In this document: piece by piece, positions 1 through 7,543 of the stretch
Numbering within the stretch: the stretch's first letter is position 1
How the letters are laid out: the number at the start of each line of letters is the position of its first letter
Source of the DNA: JACPVF01 sp964502095
GTDB lineage: Bacteria; Chloroflexota; Anaerolineae; Anaerolineales; Villigracilaceae
Length of the DNA: 64,000 nt
Reading direction: 5' to 3'
Assembly (NCBI GenBank): GCA_964502095.1
Contig: CAZCUF010000001.1
Span: 416,119 to 480,118, forward strand
Program-made: the position numbers and the translations under genes
The notes under the pieces: model-generated
What the model was told of the DNA's origin: nothing
What the model saw: only the letters and a program-made list of their open reading frames with translations
Databases searched by the model: none

Positions 1-230
1 TTATTTGCCAGATTTTGCGTTAACAAAGTGAAATCCAAATCTTCTGAAAAACGATAGTCCGGCACATAGATTTTCTTTATCGCCGTCCCCCCTTTGAATA
101 CCAACATATCATTCAGAGGGGATGCGGCAACAGCCAGAAGCGTCCAGGTGAGCACGTAGTCTTTTTCGATAGTTTTATCGCCCAGACCCAGGCGATGGGC
201 AAGTTTGGAAATTTCAGCAGAACGGATCAT
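1..230 (-). CDS. abiEii: AbiEii-type nucleotidyltransferase toxin, N-terminal part (runs off the window)
   Basis: Reading leftward from an ATG at 230, 76 codons are open to the window edge with no stop, so only the N-terminus is seen. It contains VFKGGTAIKKIY followed by RFSEDLDFTL, which matches the GG-x-x-L...R-x-S-x-D-x-D active-site signature of the AbiEii/AbiGii nucleotidyltransferase family. Family members act as toxins of type IV (AbiE) systems in phage abortive infection, transferring a nucleotide to a tRNA or protein target. The start is one base after the stop of the upstream antitoxin gene, the usual antitoxin-toxin order with coupled translation. The catalytic Asp pair (S-E-D-L-D) is intact, so this part gives no sign of decay. 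The C-terminal half lies outside the window and cannot be judged. Confidence 0.85.
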   Translation of the reverse strand, partial: MIRSAEISKLAHRLGLGDKTIEKDYVLTWTLLAVAASPLNDMLVFKGGTAIKKIYVPDYRFSEDLDFTLLTQNLAN

Positions 231-231
231 A

Positions 232-1056
232 TCAGGTAGAGGCTATTCCTTTTAGGGTTTCAGTATCAATGTTGAGTTGCAGCCGCCAGCGGGATAAGAA
301 AAGACCGCTTTTCGGCAGAAGAGGATCCAGCAATGCGTAACTCGGACCAATCTGATCCTGCAGACGGGATAAAATTGCAGAGGGTGCCAAGCCGTAGAAA
401 TCAAGTAAATACCCCAACCGCTTAGACACAGCCTGCTTCCCCAATCGTTGAGAGTATTCAGCCAGTTTTTCCCAATCCAGATCGTCTTTGCGGATCAGAA
501 GACCGGTGACCACTTCACTTATTCCGGCGCACAAGTCGGGTCGCGCCAGTCCATCAAGGATGGTCCGCTCGGGATCACTAACCTGTACCTGCTCGTCTGC
601 CGAGACCCAGAAGAGTGTATGTCCCCACATATCGTCGGCCCTGGTTGTAATAAATCGGTAAGGCACATTCAGGACAGTCCGGGATTTCAGCCTGCGCGGG
701 GTCGAGATCGTTACATTTGTAACGGGACGGGTCAACATATTATGGATTTCAAGCGCGCTGTCGTGGGAGACGTAATAGGGGGCATCACCAATCAATTCTC
801 GCCCGATTACCAATCGATTAGCCTCTGGCAAGGCATCCTCTCCAGCCGATGGTGGAACAATGGCATATTTGCCTGCTCCCAGAGCAACCAGCCAACCAGC
901 TTTTGTGAGCCGAAGAAGCGCTTGTTGCGTGGCCGGATAGCTCTTTCCACTGATTTTTTGAGCATCGTCAATGGAAAAAACAGTCTGTCCACGACCAGCT
1001 AAAGTGGTAAATAGGCGGGAATTCTCCCTGCCAAGGGTCTTCGGGTAGGTTTTCAT
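232..1056 (-). CDS. abiEi: AbiEi-type antitoxin / transcriptional repressor
   Basis: A 274-residue protein that directly precedes the AbiEii toxin gene. The N-terminal ~75 residues look like a winged helix-turn-helix (TLAGRGQTVFSIDDAQ, then SYPATQQALLRLTKAGWL). The middle and C-terminal parts resemble the AbiEi antitoxin family, with ISTPRRLKSRTV, the conserved VSDPERTILDGL, and a helical end. In studied AbiE systems the antitoxin counteracts the nucleotidyltransferase toxin and represses its own promoter through inverted repeats. The frame is open further upstream to 1131, but that extension (rich in F, C, V) would cover the promoter and palindrome. The ATG at 1056 begins MKTYPKTLGREN, which is how the family usually starts, so it was chosen. 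No Shine-Dalgarno sequence is visible before it; an A/T palindrome lies there instead. Confidence 0.85.
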   Translation of the reverse strand: MKTYPKTLGRENSRLFTTLAGRGQTVFSIDDAQKISGKSYPATQQALLRLTKAGWLVALGAGKYAIVPPSAGEDALPEANRLVIGRELIGDAPYYVSHDSALEIHNMLTRPVTNVTISTPRRLKSRTVLNVPYRFITTRADDMWGHTLFWVSADEQVQVSDPERTILDGLARPDLCAGISEVVTGLLIRKDDLDWEKLAEYSQRLGKQAVSKRLGYLLDFYGLAPSAILSRLQDQIGPSYALLDPLLPKSGLFLSRWRLQLNIDTETLKGIAST

Positions 1057-1058
1057 TA

Positions 1059-1076
1059 TTTTTTGTGTACAAAAAA
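1059..1076. promoter_or_regulatory. A/T-rich palindrome before abiEi, candidate AbiEi operator
   Basis: TTTTTTGTGTACAAAAAA is an inverted repeat (TTTTTTG / CAAAAAA around TGTA) directly before the abiEi start, where a ribosome binding site would be expected. The related string TTTTGTGTAT lies just upstream, overlapping the -10 region. Autorepression through inverted repeats is known for AbiEi; assigning it to this palindrome is inference. Confidence 0.5.
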
Positions 1077-1092
1077 ATACGAAGTCCGTAAT

Positions 1093-1121
1093 ATTATATA
1101 CACAAAACATAATTAATGCAA
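1093..1121 (-). promoter_or_regulatory. Promoter of the abiE operon
   Basis: On the minus strand, TTGCAT (1116-1121) and a perfect TATAAT (1093-1098) are separated by exactly 17 bases. Transcription would begin near 1086, about 30 bases before the abiEi ATG. The A/T palindrome at 1059-1076 would lie in the initially transcribed region. Confidence 0.65.
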
Positions 1122-1190
1122 CTCCGAACACTATCTTTTATATAACTCCAGGAGGGCAATGGGTGTTATGTGCATGATTCAATTTTGCCT

Positions 1191-2129
1191 CTACAAGTTG
1201 CTATCTACAGGACTACCCCGCATATGGGCAGTGTGAATGTCTTGATCGGTCTGTGCCAGGTAACGTCGCAGAATTTGCAAGTCGGAATGTCCCATCAGTT
1301 TTTGCAGGGCAAAGATATCCACGCCGTTGCGCAACATCACCAAGGCAAATGCCCGCCGAAAATCGTGCGGAGTGGGAATGGATTTCAGTCCGACCTTTTC
1401 CGCGCGCCGGCGTAGCAGACAGCGTAACGCGGCATAGGTCATCCTCTCGCCGCGAGTGGAGACCCACAAAGCAGGGTAATTGTCATGCCGATAGCGAAGA
1501 TATCCACGAATTGCCCTGATGGTCTTTCTTCCCAGGAACACCATACGTGGTTTTCGCCCTTTCCCCTGACGGATCATCACCGCTCCGGTTGCCATGTCCA
1601 CATCTTCCAGGTTGATGTTCAGGAATTCTTTGGCGCGAGCACCGGTATCCAGTAGTCCCAGCATCATCGCCTTGTCGCGGACTCCGGAGTAATTGCTTTG
1701 GCAGGTTTTCAGAAGTTCGTGGATTTCTTCAATCCGGATCGGTTCGATAGGATCGGTCGGCAGCTTGGGCGCTTTGACTTTACGAATCGGATTCTTCCAA
1801 CCCTCAGGCATGATCTCTTCCTCTTCGATCCAATACAACATGGTGCGCAGTGGGCGGAAGCAAGCATGTACACCGCCGGGATTGTGCGTCTCGGAGAGTT
1901 CAAGTAGATACCGACGGATAAAATCTGGGGTAATTTGAGAAACTTGCGTCAATGCCTGACGTTCACAATACTTTAGAAAGTATTGCAGCTTCTTGGTATA
2001 CAGTTCAATGGTTTCGGGAGAAAGCCTTTGTGATCTGCGGTCGATCAGAAAAGAATCAACCAGAATGGGCAAATAATCCTGCTGGGAAAGTGTGATAAGC
2101 CCCTGGTCTTGCGTTTTTAAAGCATACAT
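1191..2129 (-). CDS. Tyrosine recombinase / integrase of a probable integrative element
   Basis: A 312-residue phage-type integrase. An N-terminal SAM-like core-binding domain spans about residues 18-110, and the catalytic domain about 125-300. The catalytic set can be read: Arg165 (DTGARAKE), Lys190 (RQGKGRK), His255 and Arg258 (HDFRR), His281 (LMGHSD) and nucleophile Tyr290 (LRRYLAQT). Such enzymes cut and rejoin DNA through a 3'-phosphotyrosine link, integrating elements at att sites, often the 3' end of tRNA genes. The ATG at 2129 has a good AAAGGAGATCACC leader. It lies 61 bases from the 3' end of tRNA-Met and is transcribed away from it, towards the AbiE genes, which is the classic layout at one end of a genomic island. 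Housekeeping XerC/XerD is less likely because of the divergent HDFRR box, the C-terminal extension and this context. Confidence 0.9.
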   Translation of the reverse strand: MYALKTQDQGLITLSQQDYLPILVDSFLIDRRSQRLSPETIELYTKKLQYFLKYCERQALTQVSQITPDFIRRYLLELSETHNPGGVHACFRPLRTMLYWIEEEEIMPEGWKNPIRKVKAPKLPTDPIEPIRIEEIHELLKTCQSNYSGVRDKAMMLGLLDTGARAKEFLNINLEDVDMATGAVMIRQGKGRKPRMVFLGRKTIRAIRGYLRYRHDNYPALWVSTRGERMTYAALRCLLRRRAEKVGLKSIPTPHDFRRAFALVMLRNGVDIFALQKLMGHSDLQILRRYLAQTDQDIHTAHMRGSPVDSNL

Positions 2130-2190
2130 GGTGATCTCCTTTGTCTAGAGACCACCATATATAAGAAGAGTGTCCCACTTATTTTTGTAG

Positions 2191-2262
2191 TGGCGAGGGT
2201 GGGATTTGGACCCACGACCAAGGGCTTATGAGTCCCCTGCTCTACCACTGAGCTACCTCGCC
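2191..2262 (-). tRNA. tRNA-Met (CAT anticodon), likely island integration site
   Basis: Cloverleaf: acceptor GGCGAGG/CCTCGCC, D-arm GCTC...GAGC, anticodon loop CTCATAA with anticodon CAT, T-arm GTGGG-TCCAAAT-CCCAC, discriminator A. The 3' CCA is not encoded (CTA follows). The loop-proximal anticodon-stem pair is A-G. An ile2-type tRNA (lysidine-modified CAT) cannot be excluded from sequence alone; initiator identity is unlikely because the GGG/CCC stem run is missing. The tyrosine recombinase starts just downstream. Confidence 0.9.
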
Positions 2263-2274
2263 GGGGCGCGCCAA

Positions 2275-2303
2275 ATATTACTATGGGATAAGGCATTTGT
2301 CAA
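2275..2303 (-). promoter_or_regulatory. Promoter of tRNA-Met
   Basis: A perfect minus-strand TTGACA (2298-2303) and TAATAT (2275-2280) are separated by 17 bases. The -10 ends about 13 bases before the mature tRNA 5' end. Confidence 0.65.
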
Positions 2304-2395
2304 CGCGAGGTACAAAGGTGGGATTCCGGCGCAAATCCGCCTGCAAAAGGTTATAATTAACCAGGTTTTTGAAGGATGAAACCAAAGGAACTTGA

Positions 2396-3304
2396 ATGAA
2401 GATTCTGGTAATGAATAATGATCTGACCGAACGGTCCGTGATCCAGCAAGTGCTACAGCGCAACGGTCACGAGGTGATTGCGGCGGAAAACAGCCAGATT
2501 GCGCTGACACGCCTCCTGGAAGAGAAGATTCGTTTCGTGATCGCCGACCGAACCACTACAGATGTGGACGAAAAACATTTTGTGGAGCACATCCACTCAT
2601 CGAACTTCCCGGCGCATATTTACGTCCTGTTGATTTCCACCAAAGTCTATGATCAGGACATGGCGCGCGGCGTAGCCGACGATTACATCTTTAAACCGGT
2701 CTCGCCTGCCGACCTGAAATCGCGCGTGATCGTTGGGGAACGCATCCTCGGCCTCGGCGATAACCTACTGCGCGCCAAAGGACAGCTGGAGAGCATGTCC
2801 ATTGTGGACCCGGTGACCAACTTCATGAATCAGCGCGGTTTTCTCAGCGCGGCCTATAACGAACTGGAGCGCGCCCGCCGCAATCAATCGGCTTTGAGCG
2901 TGTTTGTGCTTAAAATCAACAATCTTAAAACATTAAGCGCCGCAAAGGATAAAACTATCAACGACGATATCCTGCGCATGATCTCTCAGGTTATCCGCGA
3001 GAAGTGCCGTCCGTATGACTGCATTGGCCGCTGGAACGAGGATGAATTCTCCGCCGCGTTCGCAGGCGTAATCGGCACCGATGCGGAAAAGATCGCGGAA
3101 CGCGTCATCACCGGAATCCGTTCACTGCACATCACCGCCGCGAACGACGGCCCGCCACTAAACCTCGAGTTGAGCGCGGGCGTCGCGGCCGCGGCTCGAA
3201 TTAGCGCCGCAACCGAGGTCGAGCCCATGTTGAAACAGGCGCAACAATCCTTATTGAGGGCGAAAGAAGCCGGTGGAAATCAAGTCTATCTGGCCTACGT
3301 GTGA
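2396..3304 (+). CDS. Response-regulator receiver with degenerate GGDEF domain
   Basis: 302 residues. The receiver covers about residues 1-118, with Asp9 of the acidic pocket, probable phosphoacceptor Asp51 (FVIADRT) and Lys100 (YIFKPVS). A GGDEF-like domain covers about 135-300. The active-site signature reads NEDEF (214-218) instead of GGDEF. The Mg-binding DxDxFK strand is VLKINNLK, so the usual Asp ligands are lost. An RPYD inhibitory-site-like motif sits five residues before NEDEF, the normal RxxD place. GGDEF domains make cyclic di-GMP; here cyclase activity is probably lost, and the domain may instead bind c-di-GMP or act as a partner domain (inference). The ATG has an AAAGGA leader. 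No kinase is adjacent. Confidence 0.8.
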   Translation: MKILVMNNDLTERSVIQQVLQRNGHEVIAAENSQIALTRLLEEKIRFVIADRTTTDVDEKHFVEHIHSSNFPAHIYVLLISTKVYDQDMARGVADDYIFKPVSPADLKSRVIVGERILGLGDNLLRAKGQLESMSIVDPVTNFMNQRGFLSAAYNELERARRNQSALSVFVLKINNLKTLSAAKDKTINDDILRMISQVIREKCRPYDCIGRWNEDEFSAAFAGVIGTDAEKIAERVITGIRSLHITAANDGPPLNLELSAGVAAAARISAATEVEPMLKQAQQSLLRAKEAGGNQVYLAYV

Positions 3305-3337
3305 AGCCCGCCTCCCTCAGATGGATTTTCTCTTCAC

Positions 3338-3652
3338 TTAGAAGATAAATTGTAATAACAGCAACGCAATCATCCCGGCCAGAATGGTGAGCAGGGTGTT
3401 CTTCGTAAAATACGCAACCAACACTGCCACCGCTCCAGCCCACATGCGATAATTTCCCGCGGCCAGATTCAATTGGCCTTCGTGCATGAATATTTCAGGA
3501 AACGTGATCGCCGATAACACTGCGGGCGGAACGTAATGCAACGCACGCCGTATCGTTTCGGGGACCTGAAACCTGCCAAACAAATAAATGAACGACAGCC
3601 TCATCCCATATGTGAGCAATCCGCCAAATAATATAACCAGCCAAATATTCAT
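3338..3652 (-). CDS. azlD: AzlD-family branched-chain amino acid exporter subunit
   Basis: A 104-residue membrane protein with about four hydrophobic segments and the AzlD pattern near the N-terminus (LFGGLLTYGMRLSFIYL), then ETIRRALHYVPPAVLSA and TFPEI. AzlD is the small partner of AzlC; the pair exports branched-chain amino acids in studied bacteria. Its ATG overlaps the stop of azlC by four bases (ATGA), so translation is coupled. The substrate here is inferred from family only. Confidence 0.85.
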   Translation of the reverse strand: MNIWLVILFGGLLTYGMRLSFIYLFGRFQVPETIRRALHYVPPAVLSAITFPEIFMHEGQLNLAAGNYRMWAGAVAVLVAYFTKNTLLTILAGMIALLLLQFIF

Positions 3653-4332
3653 TTTCGTCCCTCTAAAATCGTTCCAACCGCAATGCCGACCAACGCGGCC
3701 AGGATCAAACCAAGTTTATACGGCAGATGATATGCCGCCAACGCGGCCAGCCCCGCGCAAAGCGCGGCTAAGACAGCCGGTTTGTTTTTAAGGGCCGGCA
3801 CCACCAAGGCGATGAACGTAAGCGGCAGGGCAAAATCCAGCGGCCAAGTGGAGGGGATGACTGCGCCGAGAAAAATTCCCAGCGCAGTGCTAACCTGCCA
3901 GGTGAACCAAAGCGAGAATCCCGCGCCTAGAAAATACCAGTGCGAGGTGGGCGACAGACCGCCTTCATCATAATGAGTGATCGCGACCGCGTAGGCTTCA
4001 TCTGTGAGCAGATAAGCCAGCAGACTCTTCCAACGCGTCGAAAGGGATTCAATGAACGGGGCGATGGAGGCGCTATACAGCATGTGCCGAAGATTCACGA
4101 CCGCGATAGTCAGCACAATGACAAGGCCGGGCGCCGAGTCATGAATCAATTGAGCGGCGACGAATTGCGACGAACCGGCGAACACAATCCAGGACATGGA
4201 TTGCGCGGCGGCCACGGTCAGCCCGGCGCCCAACGCCAAAATACCGTAGATGAGACCGAACGGAAAAACACTAATCAAAAGCGGGAATTCAGCGCGAACT
4301 CCCGCCCAGAACGAGGAACTTTTTGTGGTCAT
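3649..4332 (-). CDS. azlC: AzlC-family branched-chain amino acid exporter
   Basis: A 227-residue membrane protein with the AzlC features FPFGLIYGILALGAGL near the N-terminus, SWIVFAGSSQFVAAQLI, and LRHMLYSASIAPF. It has several transmembrane helices and acts with AzlD, whose start overlaps its 3' end. The acyltransferase-like gene lies just 6 bases upstream on the same strand, so the three probably form one transcript (acyltransferase-azlC-azlD). The first hydrophilic stretch is short, as usual for this family. Confidence 0.85.
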   Translation of the reverse strand: MTTKSSSFWAGVRAEFPLLISVFPFGLIYGILALGAGLTVAAAQSMSWIVFAGSSQFVAAQLIHDSAPGLVIVLTIAVVNLRHMLYSASIAPFIESLSTRWKSLLAYLLTDEAYAVAITHYDEGGLSPTSHWYFLGAGFSLWFTWQVSTALGIFLGAVIPSTWPLDFALPLTFIALVVPALKNKPAVLAALCAGLAALAAYHLPYKLGLILAALVGIAVGTILEGRK

Positions 4333-4338
4333 AAACTC

Positions 4339-5055
4339 CTAATGGGGTAACGGGATTCCTTGATATCCTTCCATGGTCATGCTGATGTACATTTCGTGGA
4401 TCAAAGCTTCCAACACGTTCCTGATGCGCGCGCGTTCCTGATGCGGAGAATTGGCGGGATTGAAAACGATGGGCTTGCCCGCTTTTACGCGCAAAGAATC
4501 GACATGAACAACCAGCGGGTAAAACCGCAAACATTGATGAGTGCGCTGATAAAAGAATTCGCCCAGATGCGCAAACCCTTTTTGAAACGGCGACATCTGG
4601 TAATGCTGATCCAGGGCTTGATTCGGATCTTCTGGGAAGATCAACAGGTTCTTGCCTTCGGCCAACAGGTCGGAACTGATACGGTACGTGTCGAGCAGAG
4701 CCCCGCCCTGCCAAACGCCGATACAACCCACCGCGCGTAAAAGCGGGACGGTGATTTTAGAAAGTCCAGCGGAAAGCCATGTACTGAATGGGGGCCGCAG
4801 GTGCAGTTGTTTTTCCACAAAATCCATGTTCAAGTATGCCGAGGCTTTAGGGGGATCGATCATATCGCCGATGATCCAGGGATAGACGCGAACCGGCAGG
4901 GAAGCCACGACCGCGATCGGCCCCATCGCGCCGACATGATTCGCAACGAAGACCGCCGGGCCGCGCTCGGGTAAATTCTCGCGGCCGACTAGTTCCCCTC
5001 CCCATAGAAACGAATTCAGGGTCTCAGCCAGGCTTCGGTAGATTCGATCATCCAT
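4339..5055 (-). CDS. PlsC-like (1-acyl-glycerol-3-phosphate) acyltransferase, divergent active site
   Basis: A 238-residue protein with the overall order of PlsC/LPLAT acyltransferases: AVFVANHVGAMGP in block I, a central hydrophobic region, and LLIFPEDPNQA in block III where FPEGTR is usual. The HX4D motif needed for acyl transfer reads H-V-G-A-M-G here, so the catalytic Asp is replaced by Gly, and block III lacks the usual GTR. The protein may be inactive, use another residue, or have a different acyl acceptor. It is the first gene of a probable three-gene transcript with azlCD, a pairing I do not recognise from any characterised pathway. Confidence 0.65.
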   Translation of the reverse strand: MDDRIYRSLAETLNSFLWGGELVGRENLPERGPAVFVANHVGAMGPIAVVASLPVRVYPWIIGDMIDPPKASAYLNMDFVEKQLHLRPPFSTWLSAGLSKITVPLLRAVGCIGVWQGGALLDTYRISSDLLAEGKNLLIFPEDPNQALDQHYQMSPFQKGFAHLGEFFYQRTHQCLRFYPLVVHVDSLRVKAGKPIVFNPANSPHQERARIRNVLEALIHEMYISMTMEGYQGIPLPH

Positions 5056-5243
5056 GTTGCCTCGTATTCGGGTCAGCGCAACTTACGATGACGGCATACC
5101 TGATTTTATCAATAAATCGAAGCATAGACGAAGATTTGGAACTCTCAAGAAGGTGATATGGGCGATCCATAAAGCTTTTTCACCTGCGAAAATGAGATAT
5201 GGCTGAGAAGATTCCACAGAGCGCGCAAAATCTCCCTCTTTGC

Positions 5244-5271
5244 TTGACAATTACTTTCATTTGCATATAAT
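5244..5271 (+). promoter_or_regulatory. Promoter of the marR-MFS unit
   Basis: A perfect TTGACA (5244-5249) and a perfect TATAAT (5266-5271) are separated by 16 bases. The start of transcription would be near 5278, about 25 bases before the MarR ATG. MarR proteins often bind over such promoters, but no clean palindrome is visible. The rest of 5056-5302 shows no gene. Confidence 0.75.
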
Positions 5272-5302
5272 TAGATTTTGAAACAATTAGAAGGTGAAAT
5301 AG

Positions 5303-5749
5303 ATGTCGAAACAAATAGACGGAGCGGCCCATCAGGTGATGGATACGGTTCCCCTGATCATGCGGACGATCCGGTCCGAATTCCGCACCAAACGTTCGGC
5401 GGAATTATCCGTGCCGCAATTTCGCGCGCTGGCATACATCAAGAATAACGACGGCGCGTCGCTATCCCATCTGGCGGGGTATATTGGGTTGACCCTGCCC
5501 TCCATGTCGAAATTGATTGACGGCCTCGTCAACCGCGGCCTCGTCAGCCGCGACGCGCACCGCGAAGACCGCCGCAAAGTCTGTCTGCATCTTACAGCAT
5601 TGGGAAAAAGTGAGTTGGAGTCAGCATACGCGCACACGCAGACTTTCATGGCTGAGAAGTTATCCCGCCTTGCAAAAGACGAGCTGACTGCCATTGTCAG
5701 CTCGATGCAAATATTGCGCGAACTGTTTGCTTCTCATCCCTCGGAATAA
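5303..5749 (+). CDS. MarR-family transcriptional regulator
   Basis: A 148-residue winged-helix regulator. The recognition region reads SLSHLAGYIGLTLPSMSKLIDGLVNRGLV, with the wing SRDAHREDRRKVCLHLTALGK, typical of MarR; dimerisation helices lie at both ends. MarR proteins mostly repress neighbouring efflux or stress genes and release DNA when a small phenolic or lipophilic ligand binds. The adjacent downstream gene is a 14-helix multidrug pump on the same strand, 98 bases away, so it is the likely target. The start has AAGGTG seven bases upstream and a near-consensus promoter. Confidence 0.9.
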   Translation: MSKQIDGAAHQVMDTVPLIMRTIRSEFRTKRSAELSVPQFRALAYIKNNDGASLSHLAGYIGLTLPSMSKLIDGLVNRGLVSRDAHREDRRKVCLHLTALGKSELESAYAHTQTFMAEKLSRLAKDELTAIVSSMQILRELFASHPSE

Positions 5750-5847
5750 CCCAACCATATCCTGCCATTTCAGTTACGGCCTCGCCCGCTTTTCAGCGAG
5801 ATGCCGTCGTTAGAGAATCGAATCGTCAAAAGGAGCAATTTTTCTAC

Positions 5848-7341
5848 ATGGAATCTTCAGCTGAGCAATACAAATTATTCGGCCGGAACGTCGCTTACAA
5901 GTGGATCGTTCTGAGCGTGACCACCATCGGTGCGCTAATGGCCGCCATCGACAGCACTATCGTGATCCTCGGCCTGCCCGATATGATGGTCAAGTTACAT
6001 GCCGATCTGGTGGAAATGATCTGGGTCATCATGGCTTATATTCTGGTCAGTACGGTCTTCCTTCTGACCTTCGGGCGGGTGGCCGATATCTTGGGCCGCG
6101 TGCGCATGTACAACCTCGGTTTTGTGGTCTTTACCATCGGTTCGGCTTTGTGCGGATTTTCCACGACCGCCACACAGCTTATTTTCTTCCGCCTGATTCA
6201 AGGCAGTGGCGCGGCCATGATGGTAGTCAACAGCGTAGCGATCATCACCGAAGTCTTCCCTCCGAATGAACGCGGCAAAGCGCTGGGTATCAATGCCATT
6301 ACTTTCTCATTCGGCGGTGTGGCCGGCCCGATCCTCGGCGGTCTGATTCTCACCTTCGCAGACTGGCGCTGGATTTTCTTCATCAATGTACCGGTCGGAA
6401 TCTTCGGCGCCATCTGGGGTTACCGCGCCCTCAAGGAAATGTCGATTCGCAATGGGGGTGAAAAATTCGACATAATCGGAGCGATCAGTTTCAGCGTCGG
6501 TTTGACCGCACTATTGATCGCCCTGACTTTGGGGATTCAATTCAGCTTCACTTCTACGCCGATCATTTTACTCTTCTGCCTGTTTCTGGTTGGGGTGGGC
6601 ATTTTCCTCTGGTGGGAACGCCGCGCGGAAAGCCCCGTGCTCGACTTTTCCCTGTTCACGAATCGCATTTATAACTTTTCGGTCTTATCGGCCATGTTGC
6701 AATCGCTGGCGCTCTTTGCAGTTAACTTCCTGATCGTGTTCTATCTGCAAGGCGTGCTCGGATATGACCCGCTGAAGGCCGCGCTGTTATTAATTCCATT
6801 GCCAGTGATGACTTCCGTTATCGCGCCGCTGGGCGGCGTCATCGCAGACCGAATCGGAGCGCGCATCCCGGCCACCATTGGCCTGATCATTCAAGGCGCC
6901 GCTCTGGTTTGGTTCATGCAGTTGACGCCTACAACGCCTTATTGGCAGATCGCGGTTGGGCTGGGATTAATGGGATTCGGCGGCGGATTGTTCTACCCGC
7001 CGAATACCAGCGCCGCCATGAACGCCTCGCCCGAAAACCGGCTTGGGATTGCTTCCGGTACGTTAGCCACTCTCCGCCAGGCCGGCATGGTGACCAGCTT
7101 CGCGTTATCCCTGGCGGTTGCCGCCAGCAGTCTGCCGCGCGATGTGATGATGGACCTGTTCGTGGGCAATAATGTGACGCTGGGCTCGGCTCCCATGCAG
7201 GCCTTTGTGACTGGTATGCACAGCGCGTTCCTCGTCTCGACGGTTCTCGTGTTGATCGCCGCCGCCATTTCCTTCGTGCGCGGCAAGGAAGATCGCCGCG
7301 CCCTTTCCGGCAACCCGGCCTCGCATATCGTTGAAATGTAA
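5848..7341 (+). CDS. DHA2-family MFS drug efflux transporter (EmrB/QacA type)
   Basis: 497 residues with about 14 transmembrane helices. Family motifs are visible: AAIDSTIVILGLP in helix 1 (motif D1), FGRVADILGRVRMY (motif A, loop 2-3), GGVAGPILGGLI (antiporter motif C) and DWRWIFFINVPVG after helix 5. DHA2 pumps use the proton gradient to export lipophilic compounds. The ATG is preceded by AGGAG at a slightly long distance. The gene follows the marR gene on the same strand and is probably controlled by it. A strong hairpin terminator follows the stop. The substrate cannot be deduced. Confidence 0.9.
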   Translation: MESSAEQYKLFGRNVAYKWIVLSVTTIGALMAAIDSTIVILGLPDMMVKLHADLVEMIWVIMAYILVSTVFLLTFGRVADILGRVRMYNLGFVVFTIGSALCGFSTTATQLIFFRLIQGSGAAMMVVNSVAIITEVFPPNERGKALGINAITFSFGGVAGPILGGLILTFADWRWIFFINVPVGIFGAIWGYRALKEMSIRNGGEKFDIIGAISFSVGLTALLIALTLGIQFSFTSTPIILLFCLFLVGVGIFLWWERRAESPVLDFSLFTNRIYNFSVLSAMLQSLALFAVNFLIVFYLQGVLGYDPLKAALLLIPLPVMTSVIAPLGGVIADRIGARIPATIGLIIQGAALVWFMQLTPTTPYWQIAVGLGLMGFGGGLFYPPNTSAAMNASPENRLGIASGTLATLRQAGMVTSFALSLAVAASSLPRDVMMDLFVGNNVTLGSAPMQAFVTGMHSAFLVSTVLVLIAAAISFVRGKEDRRALSGNPASHIVEM

Positions 7342-7370
7342 CCTCCGGAAAATCAAATAGAACGGTCACG

Positions 7371-7400
7371 CCGCCTCGTGAAATCACGAGGCGGTTTCAT
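7371..7400 (+). terminator. Rho-independent terminator after the MFS gene
   Basis: Perfect 10-bp stem CCGCCTCGTG / CACGAGGCGG with an AAAT loop, followed by TTTCATTT. Confidence 0.75.
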
Positions 7401-7449
7401 TTCCTCGCGAGCTGGGGACGCGGTAAAAAACCACCCGGGCAACTTAATG

Positions 7450-7494
7450 TACCCGTTTGGGTAATAGACGCCCATTTTATCCGCCCCCTATAAT
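7450..7494 (+). promoter_or_regulatory. Candidate glnA promoter with an upstream palindrome
   Basis: TATAAT at 7489-7494 has a weak -35, TAGACG (7465-7470), 18 bases upstream. Touching that -35 is the inverted repeat TACCC-GTTT-GGGTA (7450-7463), placed where a nitrogen or redox regulator could act. No known operator consensus is recognised, so its role is inference. Confidence 0.45.
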
Positions 7495-7543
7495 TCGACC
7501 GTTAAACCAACCAACAATGGATTTTTCCGGAGGAAAATCTCGA

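Noticed and set aside
448..1002. 184-residue open frame on the plus strand
   Set aside because: Fully antisense to the abiEi gene, with no start signal or recognisable motif.
1191..2129. Housekeeping XerC/XerD recombinase
   Set aside because: The position beside tRNA-Met and AbiE, the HDFRR box and the C-terminal extension fit an element integrase better.
6929..7387. 152-residue open frame on the minus strand
   Set aside because: Antisense to the 3' part of the MFS gene; Arg-rich composition typical of a shadow frame.
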